In this document: piece after piece, positions 1 to 12,321 of the stretch
Numbering within the stretch: position 1 is the stretch's first letter
Layout of the letters: each line of letters opens with the position of its first letter
Source: Anodontia alba
Lineage: Eukaryota > Mollusca > Bivalvia > Lucinida > Lucinidae
Reading direction: 5' to 3'
Length of the DNA: 64,000 nucleotides
Assembly: GCA_964016985.1 (NCBI GenBank)
Contig: OZ024826.1
Span: 7,551,855 to 7,615,854 of the forward strand
Made by a program: the position numbers and the translations under genes
The notes under the pieces: generated by a model
What the model was told of the DNA's origin: nothing
The model's input: the letters and a program-made list of their open reading frames with translations, nothing else
Database searches by the model: none

Positions 1-890
1 TTTTTAAAGATAACGGCTTTCCATAGCTAGGCGGAACAACTCACTACCAAGGAGTCAATAGTACTACGCAACAAAAATAGTTCGCATATTATTTGATAAG
101 TACCGAAAATAACTAGAAACAAGATAAATATGCCATTTATTACTTCGTTAAACTGAAGGAAATAATGATGAATTTTATTTGAGCTAATAAACATTTCATT
201 TGAATAAATCAATTCAAAACTAAATATTCCATTGAACAACGTCATTCAGCGAGTCAATACGTCACTGAGAATCAGTGGGGAAATCCCCCACACTCAGCTG
301 TCATACATATATTTAAAGGTCATTGACCTTGATAATACAGTTTTATGCGGTGGTTGACGCACTCAAGTAAACGACAGATTTCAAGACTATTAAACGTTTT
401 AACTACAGTTTGGATTTTGATTTGACACATTTATTGATTGTCTGAGTCATGTCATCCGCCAATGCTTTTTTGGAGGAGGTAATTTTTTTTTTTTTTTTTC
501 TTTCATTGACGGTTTGACGATATCGATGTTGAGAGTGCCTACAAATATGTTGCCGGAAAGCATCGAATTTTAACCACCATGTATATTTCTGGTAGCCGTG
601 TTATTCACAGTGTGATTGTTTTATGTCTTCCCCTTCCGTCGGTCTGACATTTATCGTTCTTCTCAAAATCATCTCAAAATTGAAGGCAGAATCTGTTCCA
701 AATGTAAAAGTTGTAGCGGCGAATGCGGACACCATCTTGGTTGCTATCAATAAGCGGTGTAATACGAATATTAATGAGGGTTATTAGGCTAACCAATGGG
801 AAGCCTTGCAGGTGTTATAACACGTGTGGTTATATGATTTTTATGACATGGGTTATTTCACTGAATAACTTGACGGTCATGCGATAAGTA
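1..890 (+). repeat. ~900-bp dispersed element, copy 1 (cut by the window edge)
   Basis: Near-identical to 32611-33510 (a few percent difference by eye), including a long poly-T near 485 and the same short open frames. Similarity stops after about 893 on the right. No terminal repeat or coding domain recognised. Confidence 0.85.
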
Positions 891-942
891 TTTGTCCTTA
901 ATGAGCTAACCTCTTCCTGCCTACGGGTAATAGAGAATACAA

Positions 943-1183
943 ATGAGCCAGCGCGCGACAAAACCAACAATAAGACCTGTGTAACCAGCAAAGACTCAGG
1001 TCAACCTGCACATTCACTCAGTATGGGAAGGGTTCTCGTTTATCCCTCTTTGGATAGCCCGGAGGCTGTACAAGGCACATGCGATCACCGAAGACTGATC
1101 AGACTGTGCGATACGCAGGCTGGTCTGAGTCTCCGCTGGTTGCACAAGTCTTATTGTAGGTTTTGTCGGTTGTTGGCTCATTA
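943..1183. repeat. J-family hairpin MITE
   Basis: Bounded by imperfect terminal inverted repeats ATGAGCCAGCGCGCGACAAA and its counterpart ending TGTTGGCTCAT. The inside repeats GATCAG and CGAAGACTGATCAG motifs in both directions. Confidence 0.75.
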
Positions 1184-2503
1184 ATGTGATCTCTAAAGAA
1201 AGATCCTTTAGGAGCAAAGAACACATCAGTCAGCTCGGTTCTGCATTTTGGTAATATTTTGTGATAGCAGTAGTTGTCGATAAGTGATTTTCTTGAGGCC
1301 GTAAAACGTCGCCCCGTACTTCGATATAGAGCTGACATTAAAATTTCTAGTTCGTTGGGCCTATTGGCTTCATATATTTTATGTAAAAATGTGTTTCGCT
1401 CAAAGTTGCTATGGTAGATGGTGGATTCTACAGCTGTGTTGTATTCCTCATAAACAGACAATCGAAATATAAAGAAAGGTACATAGAAAAGGCCGCATTC
1501 ACGAAGCAAAGCACCGAACAAAGAAGAGATTGGGAACAAACAATGACAAGACACTCGTGCAGTTGCAATAACCAAGATATAAAGACAGAATAATTACAAT
1601 AGAGGAACTACCTTGGAACGGTCAGTAAAAAGACCTACAGGGAAAGGGGGCTTAAACCCAGTTTATCTCGATCGAAATCTCGTACTGAATTCTGACGCAG
1701 CTCGAAACTTCAAATATGAATTCGGTCCACTTAGGGTACTGTATTTCTAAGGGATTCCAAATGATTGCTGTCATGTTCATGTACGATAATGTAGAATGCA
1801 ACACACCTCACGCCCTCTGGTTATTTACAATTAGCCTGGCAGGGCCCAGTGATCCCAGCGGATCAAATATCAACCTTCACGATGCATAGAGGAAGGCAAT
1901 TTACAGTACCTGCATGGCACTTAAATAACAGCTGTAGTAAAGTTTAAAATGTTCCGTAAATTCCCTTGGAAGCAAGGACAACACCAGTTGAATGGAAAAT
2001 GCAAATATATACCCAAAGACTCTAAAAACGTAACACTTTCTTTACTTAATATCTTGCAGACGCCGATGTAAAATAAGAGTTTTTGTTTTGATAATGAAAC
2101 CATAAGCAAACTTTCGAACGATATAATAAGTTTTCTTCCAGAACCAATTTTCATAATACTACAACGGCAAAATGCGAAACATTCATTAAAAACATTTTAA
2201 AATCGTTGCTATGTTTAGCTTTAATCACATGGGGTATCAATAATAAATTTTAAATAAACAAACGCGTTCTATAGCAGATTTTCCAATCAAAGTGGAAATG
2301 ATTGCTGGGTTGTTAATGAAGTCCTAAACAAGTTATTTCCTCCCCGCCTCTTCATTTAAAAGTAACAGGTTTTGCTGAATACAGTCTGTCTAATAAAATG
2401 GTAACTGTTAGATGGTTAACATTTAAAATTTGATTTATAATAAATTAAACATTCTCATGAGATATCAACAATATCTCATGAGATATTAACAATTGATGAG
2501 TCT
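1184..2503. other. Unassigned, downstream of msl3
   Basis: No supported gene. The stretch near 1600-1720 contains AACTACCTTGGAACGGTCAG, a motif that recurs near 3010 and inverted near 7440, so part of it is an old dispersed repeat. Confidence 0.5.
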
Positions 2504-2755
2504 TTAACCTTTACCATTCTCTGGGCATTTTTAGCAGACCGCGAATTGATATTTTTTCTTATTTTTCCCAGAAAACAGGATTTGACATTTCATGCAAATT
2601 GTCTCCTTAGGGAAAACAGGATTTGACATTTCATGCAAATTGTCTCCTAAGGAGACAATTTGCATGAAATGTCAAATCCTGTTTTCTGGGAAAAATAAGA
2701 AAAATATTTCAAAATGTCGTCTGCTGAAAATTTTACCCAGAGTGCTAAGCGTTAA
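2504..2755. repeat. B-family TTAA-flanked hairpin MITE with a duplicated arm
   Basis: TTAA at both ends. Long palindrome centred on GTCTCCTAAGGAGAC, with arms through TTTGACATTTCATGCAAATT. The left arm segment of about 40 bp is present twice in tandem (from about 2570 and 2610), the right arm once. Confidence 0.8.
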
Positions 2756-2786
2756 CATGCAATAAAATAGTCAATTTATGTTTTCT

Positions 2787-2812
2787 TTTTTTTTTTTTTT
2801 TTTTTTTTTTTT
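2787..2812. repeat. Poly-T run
   Basis: Homopolymer of about 25 T. Confidence 0.9.
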
Positions 2813-3149
2813 GAAACAGAAATTAAGAGTTGTTATCCAAGAGTTTCGTTTTTAAAGTCCGCCAGTTTATATGTGAAGATACTCGGGAAATGTCACTGTC
2901 ACGAAGCACAGACTTCCCAAGGCACGTAAAGAAAAAGAGATGAGGAACAACTACTGACCGAATAAACGTCACATATAAAACCACCGACTCATAAACAAAG
3001 AACTGCAGTAGAGGAACCGCCTTGGAACGGTCACTAGAAATACTGCTAGCAACCCCCGCTGATCATTTTTATTTAGTCGGTTTATAATGAGCCAGCGCAC
3101 AACAAATTCTACAATCAGACTTATTATGCAGCAGACTGCATCACGAAAA

Positions 3150-3420
3150 CATACCTATATTATGTTGACCCCCTTAAACCCCACTTTTATTTAGTAAAAC
3201 TGGGGTTTACAGGGGTATACATTATTTTTCTTATTTCTGCTCAAAACATAGATTGTGGGTACTCGTTAGAACCGCCTCGCTGAGGCGGTTCTAACGAGTA
3301 CCCACAATCTATGTTATGAGCAGAAATATTAAAAAATATCAGAAGTTTTTATCAGAAAATAATCCTTTTTTGGTTGTAAAATTTTCAATCTATTTGAATA
3401 GGTAAGTTTTCGTAATGGCA
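3150..3420. repeat. A-family hairpin MITE with extended flanks
   Basis: Near-perfect hairpin from 3229 to 3330 centred on CGCCTCGCTGAGGCG with arms ending TTCTGCTCAAAACATAG. The flank with CCCTTAAACCCCAC also accompanies the copy at 31436-31620 in reverse, so the element is larger than the hairpin. Confidence 0.75.
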
Positions 3421-3619
3421 TGCCTAGTTAGCGGCAGACTGCATGCCTAGTTATCAACCCAACCATCGTTGATTGCTATGTTTCACTCTTTAATTGCACG
3501 ACGGCGGTTCGGGCCTCAGACTCAATGACGGCCTCTTCGTAAAACTTTAACGAGTGGGTTGGGGCTTGAGAATATGTCTTTGGCTTGGCCCGCCGTGGTT
3601 CAACTATTGGTTTTCATTT

Positions 3620-3834
3620 ACTCTAGCAGACAGTAGAATTAGCCATGAGTACTCGTCTTTGTTTACCATAGTGATTAATTTGATTTTTATGTTTTCGCTT
3701 TGATGCATTGACTGAGTTGGGAGCCTTTATGCGAACCGAATTTTTATGTATTTCTATATTAAGAGTAGCATCGGGACCCAGGGTGAAGTTGGCCGGCTTT
3801 AAAAGTGTTTTAAACCCTTCCACCCTACCCCCTC

Positions 3835-3865
<31 letters not shown>

Positions 3866-4240
3866 CCGGTAGTTTATTCTACTGACTGTTCTAAGGCGGT
3901 GGTCCTGGTGTTGTTCTTACTCTTTGTAGCCTTGTGGTTCCCGCATTGCTTTCTTTTTTATGTGTTGTGATGCTAGCATTCTGGTCACCGTCTTCAATAG
4001 CTGCCCACTTTGCTTTTTGTTTTACTAGTTGTGTTGTGATGCTAGCATTTTGGTCACCTTCAGCAGATGCCCACTTTGCTTTCTGTTTACTAGTTATGAT
4101 TAAGAGTGGCTCGGGACCTAGGGTGAAGTTGGTTAGCTGTAAAAGTGCTTTAAACCCCCCGGTGGTTTATTCTACAGACCGTTTTAAGGCGGTGATCCCG
4201 ATGTTAGTCTTACTCTGTGTTGCTTTGTGATTTATTCTAC
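3620..4240. repeat. Tandemly duplicated repeat around GGTGGTTTATTCTAC
   Basis: Blocks from about 3758 and 4099 share GGGTGAAGTTGG, TTTAAACCC and GGTTTATTCTAC-type motifs in the same order, about 340 bp apart. A ~68-bp sub-repeat (ATGCTAGCATT and CCCACTTTGCTTT) occurs twice between 3961 and 4095. A C-run plus CA microsatellite sits at 3833-3866. Confidence 0.65.
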
Positions 4241-4479
4241 GAGGCTCTTTGTTTTATGTCTTACCTTGTGTTATTTTATTCTTGTGTTTTTGAGTCCTTA
4301 TGAGCATTGCGATTACCTCGCTTGGGGAAGAGAGAGCCAATCTCAGTGCTTTTCGTACGTTTGTTTGATTTGCACTTGTTTGGTTTTGTCTGTTTCCTCT
4401 TCCTCTTGGTGTCTGGGAAGGGCTGCGGCTTGTGATCGTGGCAATCTCTGGACTTTTCTCTTACCTTTTTTGTGCGATC

Positions 4480-4686
4480 AGCGAAGACGCAGAGACTGCG
4501 CAGATGTCTGCGCATCCGCGCAGTCCGATCAAAGTCTTCGCTAATCACATGTGGCTTCAGTTTCCAGGCTAGCCAAAGTGGGATAAACGCGTGAGAAGGC
4601 TAGCCATTCTGGGTGGATGTTCAGATTGATATGTGTCTTTGCTGGTAATACAGGTCTTATTGTAGGTTTTGTCGTGCATTGGCTCA
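4480..4686. repeat. J-family MITE, 5'-truncated
   Basis: Internal GCGAAGACGCAGAGACTGCG palindromic motifs and a right end GGTTTTGTCGTGCATTGGCT as in the other J copies; the left terminus is missing. Confidence 0.6.
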
Positions 4687-5287
4687 AATAAAAATGCAAC
4701 CCCGCTCATGCCCTCTAACCACGTGTCGTGCCGAATTTTATTTTCACAATTACACAAAACGGGCTCAGTGGTCCTCTTTATGGACCATACAATATACACT
4801 ATTAGGCTGCAGCCATACGACAGATATTAAGAATATTGAAGCCCAAGAGAAGTTTTATCACAAATATTAGACAAACTGCCTGTCAGAGTAACAATAGTAA
4901 TCTGATTACATAAAGACAGACGATAACGTTTTAGTTAAACGCTTTATTTCACAAATTAGGATTTATTTCTGAAATAGGTTTTATTTCTGAAACAGTTTTT
5001 CTTCTTATGTTCGTTCTGTTTTCAATCTGCTGTTTCGTCATTCAACCTTAACTTGATGCCTTAGGAAGGCTGTGTTCTGTGATTGTGCCCTTTCCTTGAG
5101 ATCTCCATATTTATGGTCAAATGTCCAGTTATCGCCATATAAAGCATTTTATTTAGAAATATACAGGAAACTGACTGTATATTTAGAGAAAACGTCCAGT
5201 TTGCTCTGCTGTAATAGACAGTGAATGGAAATATCTCATGAAAATCATTTCCTCGCCATGCATCCGCAAAATCTTTTACCTTGAACA

Positions 5288-5290
5288 ATA

Positions 5291-5383
<93 letters not shown>
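5288..5383. repeat. (AT)n microsatellite
   Basis: About 95 bp of near-perfect TA repeats. It creates meaningless Ile-Tyr open frames on both strands. Confidence 0.97.
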
Positions 5384-5386
<3 letters not shown>

Positions 5387-5394
5387 CCGAGTCA

Positions 5395-5580
5395 CAGCAT
5401 TTCGTACCAGACTGCATATATGCCCAACGATTGCATTCACACAATCTGATCAGTCTTCGCTGTCCGCCTGAAGATACTTTCCATCCTTTGCTACCCACAG
5501 AGTGCCCTGCAAAGACTGATAAGACTGTGCAGATGCGCAGGTTGATCTGAGTTTTCGACGAGTGTGCATGCAATCTTGTA
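5395..5580. repeat. J-family fragment
   Basis: Contains ATCTGATCAGTCTTCGCTGT and AAGACTGATAAGACTGTGCA as in complete J copies, without the termini. Confidence 0.5.
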
Positions 5581-5644
5581 TGAAATTATGTTATGGCTGC
5601 CTACGTAAGGGAGGTTGTGGGGGGGGGGGGCGATCATTAGAGAC

Positions 5645-5647
<3 letters not shown>

Positions 5648-5700
<53 letters not shown>
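5648..5700. repeat. (GA)n microsatellite
   Basis: About 53 bp of GA repeats, preceded by an 11-base G run near 5621. Confidence 0.97.
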
Positions 5701-5702
<2 letters not shown>

Positions 5703-6356
5703 TCCAACCCTCTGTCTTAATCCTGAAAGTTCTACAATCTGGGATCAAAAGTAATTCCACAGCGTCAAAAATCCCATATTCATGTTTACAAAAAATAAAT
5801 AATAATAAAAATAATTGTATCTTTATAATGTTCACATCATTATAAAGCTGGGCGATTTATGAATTATACATTGTGATTCTCATTGGATTTTCTCTATGCA
5901 AACTTGAAAGACTAAGAATTAGATTTTGTGTAAGACATCTTGGGCAGTTTTTGAGCGACGTCAACACTGACGTCAATGGAAATCTGCCATTTTTAAAATT
6001 TTCTCTTAATTTAAATTTTGTATCTGAATATAGACAGATATTTATCAAAGTCATATATTTTGGACATGCATCATTTAAATTCCTTTCCAATCATTACAGA
6101 ACACCAGTATTTTCTTTACGGTGTCACACAATTAAGTGACTTGTAAACATTAAAATTTATTAATGTCTATGAGAAAATATTTTTGTGGATTTACTTTTGG
6201 CCTCTGACTGTAGTTACATACAATTGTACGGTCCGTGTATGCGTCCAATGCCTCAACTTTGGAAATTACAAATAAAGTAACTGCTGTACATTACAATACC
6301 TGCAGAGGGCGTGAGCAGCATTGTGTATTACACTACTCATGCACAGACTCGGTAAT
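5701..6356. other. Unassigned
   Basis: No gene, terminal repeat or tandem structure recognised; short open frames here have no recognisable domain. Confidence 0.4.
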
Positions 6357-6660
6357 GCACCTATCATTGTTCTCCCACAGAGGTGAGGGGCGGACGGGCG
6401 GACCTGGGAAATTATACATCCAAATCATACCCACCCCTGGGAATTCGACAGAAAATATTGACACATGGGCGGATATTAGACACCTCAAAGTGCAATTCTA
6501 AAAGAAACTATATGCAAACTTATGCCCACCTAGGGGATTTTCGACACAAATTTGTGACTCATGGGTAGGGAATTAGACAGCCACTTTTTTTTTAAATGTC
6601 AATTCTCTGGGGTAGTCTTGCCACATCCCTACCCCTCTGTGGGAAAACACTGACAGGTGC
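6357..6660. mobile_element. Short TIR element, non-coding
   Basis: Ends carry imperfect inverted repeats: GCACCTATCATTGTTCTCCC on the left and, inverted on the right, GCACCTGTCAGTGTTTTCCC. About 26 bp with 3-4 mismatches. No transposase and no clear target duplication. Confidence 0.6.
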
Positions 6661-7189
6661 TTAGTACCGAATCTGCTATTTCGCTTCTTTGGTGTGTTCC
6701 TTGTTTGCGAAGGACTCATTCTCTCGGATCATTTTAGCACGCAGTCTAGCTTATATGCACCAGTAAATGTAAAATACTGTGTTTAAATCTATTTGCTCAA
6801 GAAATTAAGACTTGGCAAATGTATGCTCGTTCGCGTTGACAAGTTTAAGTAGCATTTTTTTCTGAAAATATTAATTTAAATGTATGGTCGTTCGTGTTAG
6901 AAGGTTTAACTGCTATTTCTGCCTGTAAACATTAATTCTTTTTAAACTCTCCAATGAAAACATTTCTGAAAGGCAGTCAGTGTATTTGTTTTATCTGTAA
7001 ATATCTTACATTTTACAATATGCACAGCATAAGGCCAGGATATCGGATTTGTTGACGAGTTAAACTTCATACTCGCATATGTTGAGCCACTGATGATAAA
7101 AACTGACCAGACACCCCTTATATAGGAAATGAGCCTATGAAAATAATTAAAGTAGAAGAATCCACTCGGCATAAATGGGTTAAAGAAGA
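6661..7189. other. Unassigned, with a short direct repeat
   Basis: Two diverged copies of a ~75-bp unit (around 6820 and 6885) share TATG-TCGTTCG-GTT-AAGGTTTAA-type sequence. Nothing coding recognised. Confidence 0.35.
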
Positions 7190-7460
7190 CAACAGATGTC
7201 CGGGAAGAGCCACGATCACACAACATATAACCCACAAATGATAACCCAGAGGAGGAGCAAAATCATGACAGACAGAACACATGCCACAAATCAAAGAAAA
7301 GTAAAGGGGCCAGATTCCGCTTCCTAAACGAAGGGAACACAATGCTACACAGGATCCACCAATGACTAATGATGCAACGAATGGGACAAAACATGGGAAA
7401 GTCCCCGCAGCGAGCTCCCACACAAAGAACAACACAATCACCACCGCCTTAGAACGATCA
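7190..7460. repeat. Inverted relative of the 3.6-4.2 kb repeat
   Basis: Ends in ACCGCCTTAGAACGATCATA, the reverse counterpart of the GACTGTTCTAAGGCGGT block near 3885. The minus-strand open frame here is hydrophobic by composition and is not accepted as a gene. Confidence 0.4.
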
Positions 7461-7470
7461 TAAAAATCAT

Positions 7471-7684
7471 TTAACCCTTGTCATGCTGAATAAATTAAGA
7501 GGCCACGCCCACTTCTAATTCCCAGCCAATCAGATTACTTGATCCGGGTTTTTGATAGAATTACATATTTAATGACAAACAGTGCAGTTCCAAATCAGTT
7601 GGCTTCTTCTTCAGAAGCCAACTGATCTGGATCTGCACTGTTTGCTAAGACAGGGCATGTCGTGTTCAGCAAAAGAAGGGTTAA
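7471..7684. mobile_element. C-family TTAA-flanked MITE
   Basis: TTAA at both ends; left end CCCTTGTCATGCTGAA, right end TTCAGCAAAAGAAGGG. Central hairpin around TTGGCTTCTTCTTCAGAAGC with CAGTGCAG and GATCTGGATCTGCACTG arms. About 206 bp, no coding capacity. TTAA duplication suggests piggyBac-type mobilisation (inference). Confidence 0.8.
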
Positions 7685-7932
7685 GCCAGCACATGACAAA
7701 ACCAACAAAATGGCATGTGCGCCCAGCGAAGACTCGGATCAGACCTGGGCATCCCCCCCCCCCCCCCCCCTCAGTCTGATCAGTCTTCGCTGTCCACATG
7801 AAGAAAGCTTGGGTCCCCTGCTTCCTATTGAGCGCATAGCGAAGACTGATCAGACTGGTCGGATGCCCAGGCTGATCTTAGTCTTCGCTGGGCGCACATG
7901 CCATTGTGCTGGCTTTGTCGTGCGCTGGCTCA
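7683..7932. repeat. J-family MITE, near full length
   Basis: Abuts the C element. Left end AAGCCAGCACATGACAAAAC, right end CTTTGTCGTGCGCTGGCTC. Holds a 20-base C run near 7755. Confidence 0.75.
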
Positions 7933-8099
7933 TTTTTATTGAAGTGAATGAGTTTCACACAAAATATTTATTGAAGTATTAAAACAGAAAGATTGTTTTC
8001 TGAAATTTTAAAAGAGCACAAAATTACCTTTTAGACAAATAGCAGTTCAGATGATTAAATCTTTCATAGAGATTTTATTACATGTGATGATGTTATTCG

Positions 8100-8348
8100 A
8101 AATAACCATGTGCCGTAACGTAAGAAAACGTACCTTCGAAATGACCGCCCAACGAAAACTCAAATCAACCTGCGCATTCGCACAGTCTGATCAGAGTCTT
8201 CGTTGTCCGCATGAAGAAACTTGGAAGCCAATTATCTAAAATGCGCCCAGTGAACATTCTGATGAAACTTAGCAAATGCGCAGGCTGATATGAATCTTTG
8301 CAAGGTGCCCATGTCCTAAGGTACGTTTTCTGACGTTGCGGCTAATTT
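8100..8348. repeat. J-related MITE, GTAACGT subfamily
   Basis: Termini GCCGTAACGTAAGAAAACGT and, inverted, GCCGCAACGTCAGAAAACGT. The interior resembles J elements (GCGCATTCGCACAGTCTGAT). Confidence 0.65.
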
Positions 8349-8553
8349 CTTTAGGGTACGGTATTTAATGTTACATAAATAACTCTGTAAAAGGTCAAAT
8401 GGGTCGTTATAAGCATCGGTAACTGCAACTTGTGGTTTGTGCTAAAAGAAGATAAGCAATCTGCAGCATTTACGTAGGTTCTGATATTATTCTGTCTGTG
8501 TATTACTTTGTGACCTCTGGCTACGGAGTTATTTTTGGCCCGCCCTGTCTTGT

Positions 8554-8696
8554 TTGTTTGTGTTGAGGTTTTACGGCCCAGTCAACCCAATGGGGTCATG
8601 TCAACGCGGTCAGTTTACCTAACCACACGTTTCCTGGGCAGGCTTAGTCCTCCAAGGGGTTAACCAGTATTGTGCACATTCTTTCGCCAGAAACCA
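8554..8696 (-). mobile_element. tRNA-SINE, 5'-truncated, with 11-bp TSD
   Basis: Tail and body of the SINE family defined at 43135-43443 in reverse orientation; the tRNA-like head is missing. Flanked by CCCTGTCTTGT at 8543-8553 and again at 8697-8707. Truncation with an intact duplication is the signature of LINE-type target-primed insertion. Confidence 0.8.
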
Positions 8697-8754
8697 CCCT
8701 GTCTTGTACTTGTGTTTATTCTATTTTACTTTGTGATTGCCTCAATAAGGGAAG

Positions 8755-8832
8755 CCTTTGACGAACGATCGGCTCGATATAAGTGAAATATTCTTAAAAG
8801 GGCCGTAAAACCAAAATAAAAAAAAAACAAAA
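8755..8832 (+). mobile_element. Fragment of a second SINE family (3' tail)
   Basis: ACGATCGGCTCGATATAAGT and GGGCCGTAAAACC with an A-rich tail match, inverted, the 3' part of the SINE at 36407-36643. Confidence 0.65.
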
Positions 8833-11340
8833 AACAAGAGGACCATGATGGTCCTATATCGCTCACCTGAGCAAACAGCTTTGCAAACTTACTGTTGAAG
8901 TTTCAGCCAAGTTCACTGCTCTAAGATTTTTGTATAAATTTTATAGCCCTACTCCCGATCGGCTATGTTTTTTTCATGCATCATGAATGCTGGAACTGAA
9001 TCTTGAAAGAAGGTCACCAAAGGAACAATTCTGCCAAGTTATATTGAAATTGGTCCAGTGGTTTCTGACAAAAAGATTTTTGAAGTGTTTTATATAGCTA
9101 TATAAGGAAAATAAGCCCCACCCCCTAACGGCCATATTTTTTGACGAATCATGACAGCTTGAATAAACTTGGTAGAGTGCCACCAAAGGAACATTCCTGC
9201 AAGTTATACTGAAATCGGTTCAGTGGTTTCTGACAAGAAGATTTCTAAAGTTTTCTATTTAGATATATAGGGAAAATAAGCCGCACCCCTAGCAGCCATG
9301 TTTTTTGCCGAATCATGATTGCTTGAACAATCTTGGCACAGGGTCACTAAAGCAACATTCCTGCCAAGTAATATTGAAATCGGTCGGGTGGTTTCTGAAA
9401 AGAACAATTTTAAAATTTTCTATACAGATATATACGGAAAATAAGCCCCGCCCCCTGGCGGCCATGTTTTTTGACGTATCATGAGGGCTTGAACAATCTT
9501 GGTACAGGGTCACCAAAGCAACATTCCTGCCAAGTTACAATGAACTCGACCCAACGGTTTCTTACGAGAATATTTTTAAAGTTTTCTATATAGATATATA
9601 GGGAAAATATGCCCCGCCCCCTAGCGGCCATGTTTTTTGACGAATCATGCCGGCTTGAACAATCTTGGTAGAGGGTCACCAAAGAAACATTCCTGCTAAG
9701 TTATATTGAAATTGGTCCATTGGTTTCTGACAAGAAAATTTTTAAACTTTTCTATATAGATATATAGGGAAAAATAAATCCTACCCCTTGGCGGCCATGT
9801 TTTTTGATGAATCATGATAACTTAAACAATCTTGGTAGAGGGTCAACAAGGAAACATTTCTGTCAAGTTATAATGAAATCGGTCCAGTGGTTTCTGACAA
9901 GAAGATTTTTAAAGTTTTCTATTTAGATACATAGGGAAAATAAGCCCCGCCCCCTGGCGGCCATGTTTTTGACGAATCCAAATGGCTTGAACAATCTTGG
10001 TAGAGGATCACCAAAGAAACATTTCTGCAAAATTATATTGAAATCGGTCCATTGGTTTCTGACAAGAAGATTTTTAAAGTTTTCAATATAGATATATTGG
10101 AGAAATAAGCCCCATGCACCCCCTGGCGGCCATGTTTTTTGACGAATCCAAATGGCTTGAACAATCTTGGTAGAGGATCATCAAAGGAACATTTCTGCAA
10201 AATTATATTGTAATCAGTCAAGTGGTTTCTGACAAGAAGATTTTTAAAGTTTTCTATATAGATATATAAGGAAAATAAGCCCCGCCCCCTGGCGGCCATG
10301 TTATTTGACGAATCCAAATGGCTTGAACAATCTTGGTAGAGGATTACCAAAGGAACATTTCTGCAAAATTATATTGAAATCGGTCCAGTGGTTTCTGACA
10401 AGAAGATTTTTAAAGTTTTCTATATAGATACGTAGGGAAAATAAGCCAAGCCCCCTGGCGGCCATGTTATTTGACGAATCCAAATGGCTTGAACAATCTT
10501 GGTAGAGGATCACAAAAGGAACATTTCTGCAAAATTATATTGAAATCGGTCGAGTGGTTTCTGACAAGAAGATTTTTAAAGTTTTCTATATAGATATATA
10601 GGGAAAATAAGCCCCGCCCCCTGGCGGCCATGTTTTTCGACAAATCCAAATGGCTTGAACAATCTTGGTAGAAGATCATCAAAGAAACATTCCTGCAAAA
10701 TTATACTGAAATCGGTCCAGTGGTTTCTGACAAGAAGATTTTTAAAGTTTTCTATATAGATATATAGGGAAAATAAGCCCAGCCCCCTGGCGGCCATGTT
10801 TTTTGACGAATCCAAATGGCTTGAACAATCTTTGTAGAGGATCACCAAAGGAACATTTCTGCAAAATTATATTGAAATCGGTCCATTGGATTCTGACAAG
10901 AAGATTTTTAAAGTTTTCTATATTGATATATAGGGAAAATATAGGGAAAATAAGCCCCGCCCCCTGGCGGCCATGTTTTTTGACGAATCCAAATGGCTTG
11001 AACAATCTTGGTAGAGGATCACCAAAGGAACATTTCTGCAAAATTATATTGAAATCGGTCCAGTGGTTTCTGACAAGAAGATTTTTTTAAGTTTTTAGTT
11101 AAAAAATCTGTTTTTAGCTCCTGGGACCTAGATATGCAATGGACCGGAACCATTTAACAACTTTGAAAGAGGGCCAACCAAGGATCATTCCTGTGAAGTT
11201 TGGTCAAAATCCAATCACTGGTTCAGGAGGAGATGTTGTTTAAAGATTGTGAACGGACGGACGGACGGACAGACGGACGACGACGGACGGTGAGTGATCA
11301 CAATACCTCACCTTGAGCCTTCGGCTCAGATGAGCTAAAA
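8833..11340 (+). mobile_element. Tandem-core element K1 (pearl/Helitron-like, non-autonomous)
   Basis: Left end AACAAGAG followed by hairpin AGGACCATGATGGTCCT and TATATCGCTCACCTGAGC. Core: about 13 head-to-tail copies of a ~166-bp unit, recognised by GCGGCCATG-TTTTTGACGAATC, from about 8950 to 11090. Then an ACGG microsatellite (11253-11290), a terminal hairpin TGAGCCTTCGGCTCA (11314-11328) and the end GATGAGCTAAAA. Known: this plan fits pearl / Helitron-related HINE elements of bivalves. No Rep/helicase is encoded. Minus-strand open frames repeat with the unit and are not genes. Confidence 0.8.
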
Positions 11341-11466
11341 CATCAATAATGGAAGAGGCAGCCGGTCGCTTGGCTAGCGCTTCAACTCTAATTCTGGCTG
11401 TGGAAGTTCATGTTCGTTCGATCTACCTGGTGGTAGCGTAGAGAGACGGCGATCTCTGGCACTTCC

Positions 11467-11590
11467 TTAACCCTTGCCCTGCTAGATAAATTAAGATGTC
11501 ACACCCACTTCTACTTTTCAGCCAATCAGATTACTTGATCCTGGTTGTTGATACAAATTCATATACTTAATGGCAAACAGTGCAGATCCA
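11467..11590. repeat. C-family MITE, right half missing
   Basis: Starts TTAACCCTTGCCCTGCTAG and runs to the central GTGCAGATCC, then similarity stops. Confidence 0.65.
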
Positions 11591-11759
11591 GCTTCCCACC
11601 CTACTACTCCCTGAAGGACCGACGCGGCACTAATGAAAGATTTAGACTGATCAGACTACATGGACGTGAGGCAATATGGTTCTAGGGTTGCCTATTGTGC
11701 GAAAAGTGTGTTACTTGGACACTCACATTAGAAAGAAAACAACCACATTAGAAACATCA

Positions 11760-11970
11760 TTAACTCTTTCGGCACCAAATTTCAGACATTGTTGCCCACT
11801 TTTTTTTAAAGAAACTAGCGATTGGAAAGTTTATATGTGAAGTTAAAGACTAAAAGACTGAATGTCAAACAGCGTAGATCATGATGAGATGGCTCATTAT
11901 GAGCCGTCTCATCTGGATCTACGCTGTTTGCAAAAGCCTATTGTTATCGCCTATGGCAGTAAAAAGTTAA
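11760..11970. mobile_element. E-family TTAA-flanked hairpin MITE
   Basis: TTAA at both ends; outer bases CTCTTT on the left. Central palindrome GATGAGATGGCTCATTATGA with CAAACAGCGTAGATC arms. A second copy is at 58053-58261. Confidence 0.75.
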
Positions 11971-12224
11971 CAGAAAGAAAACAACCCAATTAGAAAAATT
12001 GTTTTAATACTGTCTTCAAGTACTACAACTACTTCCAGATTTCTAGACGGTTGTACTACAGACAATACAATATTCGTGTACAAATATATACAAATCAAGT
12101 AGAATGACTGTCACAACTTATCTAACATATTTACCCTAAATATTGTGGCATCCTAACGCGTTCATATTCTTATCCTAAAAATTAACAGGTCCATTTCACC
12201 ACCTGCTGATCTGTTTAAATATTG

Positions 12225-12310
12225 CTGGATGAGTAACAAATTGTGCAGACCCTGCTCAGACGCTGCATTCTGTGGAGCCTGATCTAGGCTTACACTGTTT
12301 GCTTATACTC
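12225..12310. repeat. Q-type MITE fragment
   Basis: Shows CTGGATGAGTAACAAATTGT and TTACACTGTTTGC around a CAGACGCTGCATTCTGTGG core, as in copies at 44330-44510 and 61040-61240. Confidence 0.45.
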
Positions 12311-12321
12311 GTCTGAATCAA

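Noticed and set aside
1099..1575. 158-residue open frame
   Set aside because: It runs partly through a J-family MITE, has no domain, and has no splice or promoter context.
5061..5573. 170-residue frame with Ile-Tyr repeats
   Set aside because: Produced by the (AT)n microsatellite and a J fragment.
7118..7444. 108-residue hydrophobic frame resembling a membrane protein
   Set aside because: Lies in a dispersed repeat whose reverse relative is at 3.6-4.2 kb; hydrophobicity follows from T/G-rich composition.
8974..11090. Series of similar 60-100-residue open frames on the minus strand (and one on plus)
   Set aside because: They recur with the ~166-bp tandem unit of K1 and have no conserved coding pattern; they are by-products of the array.
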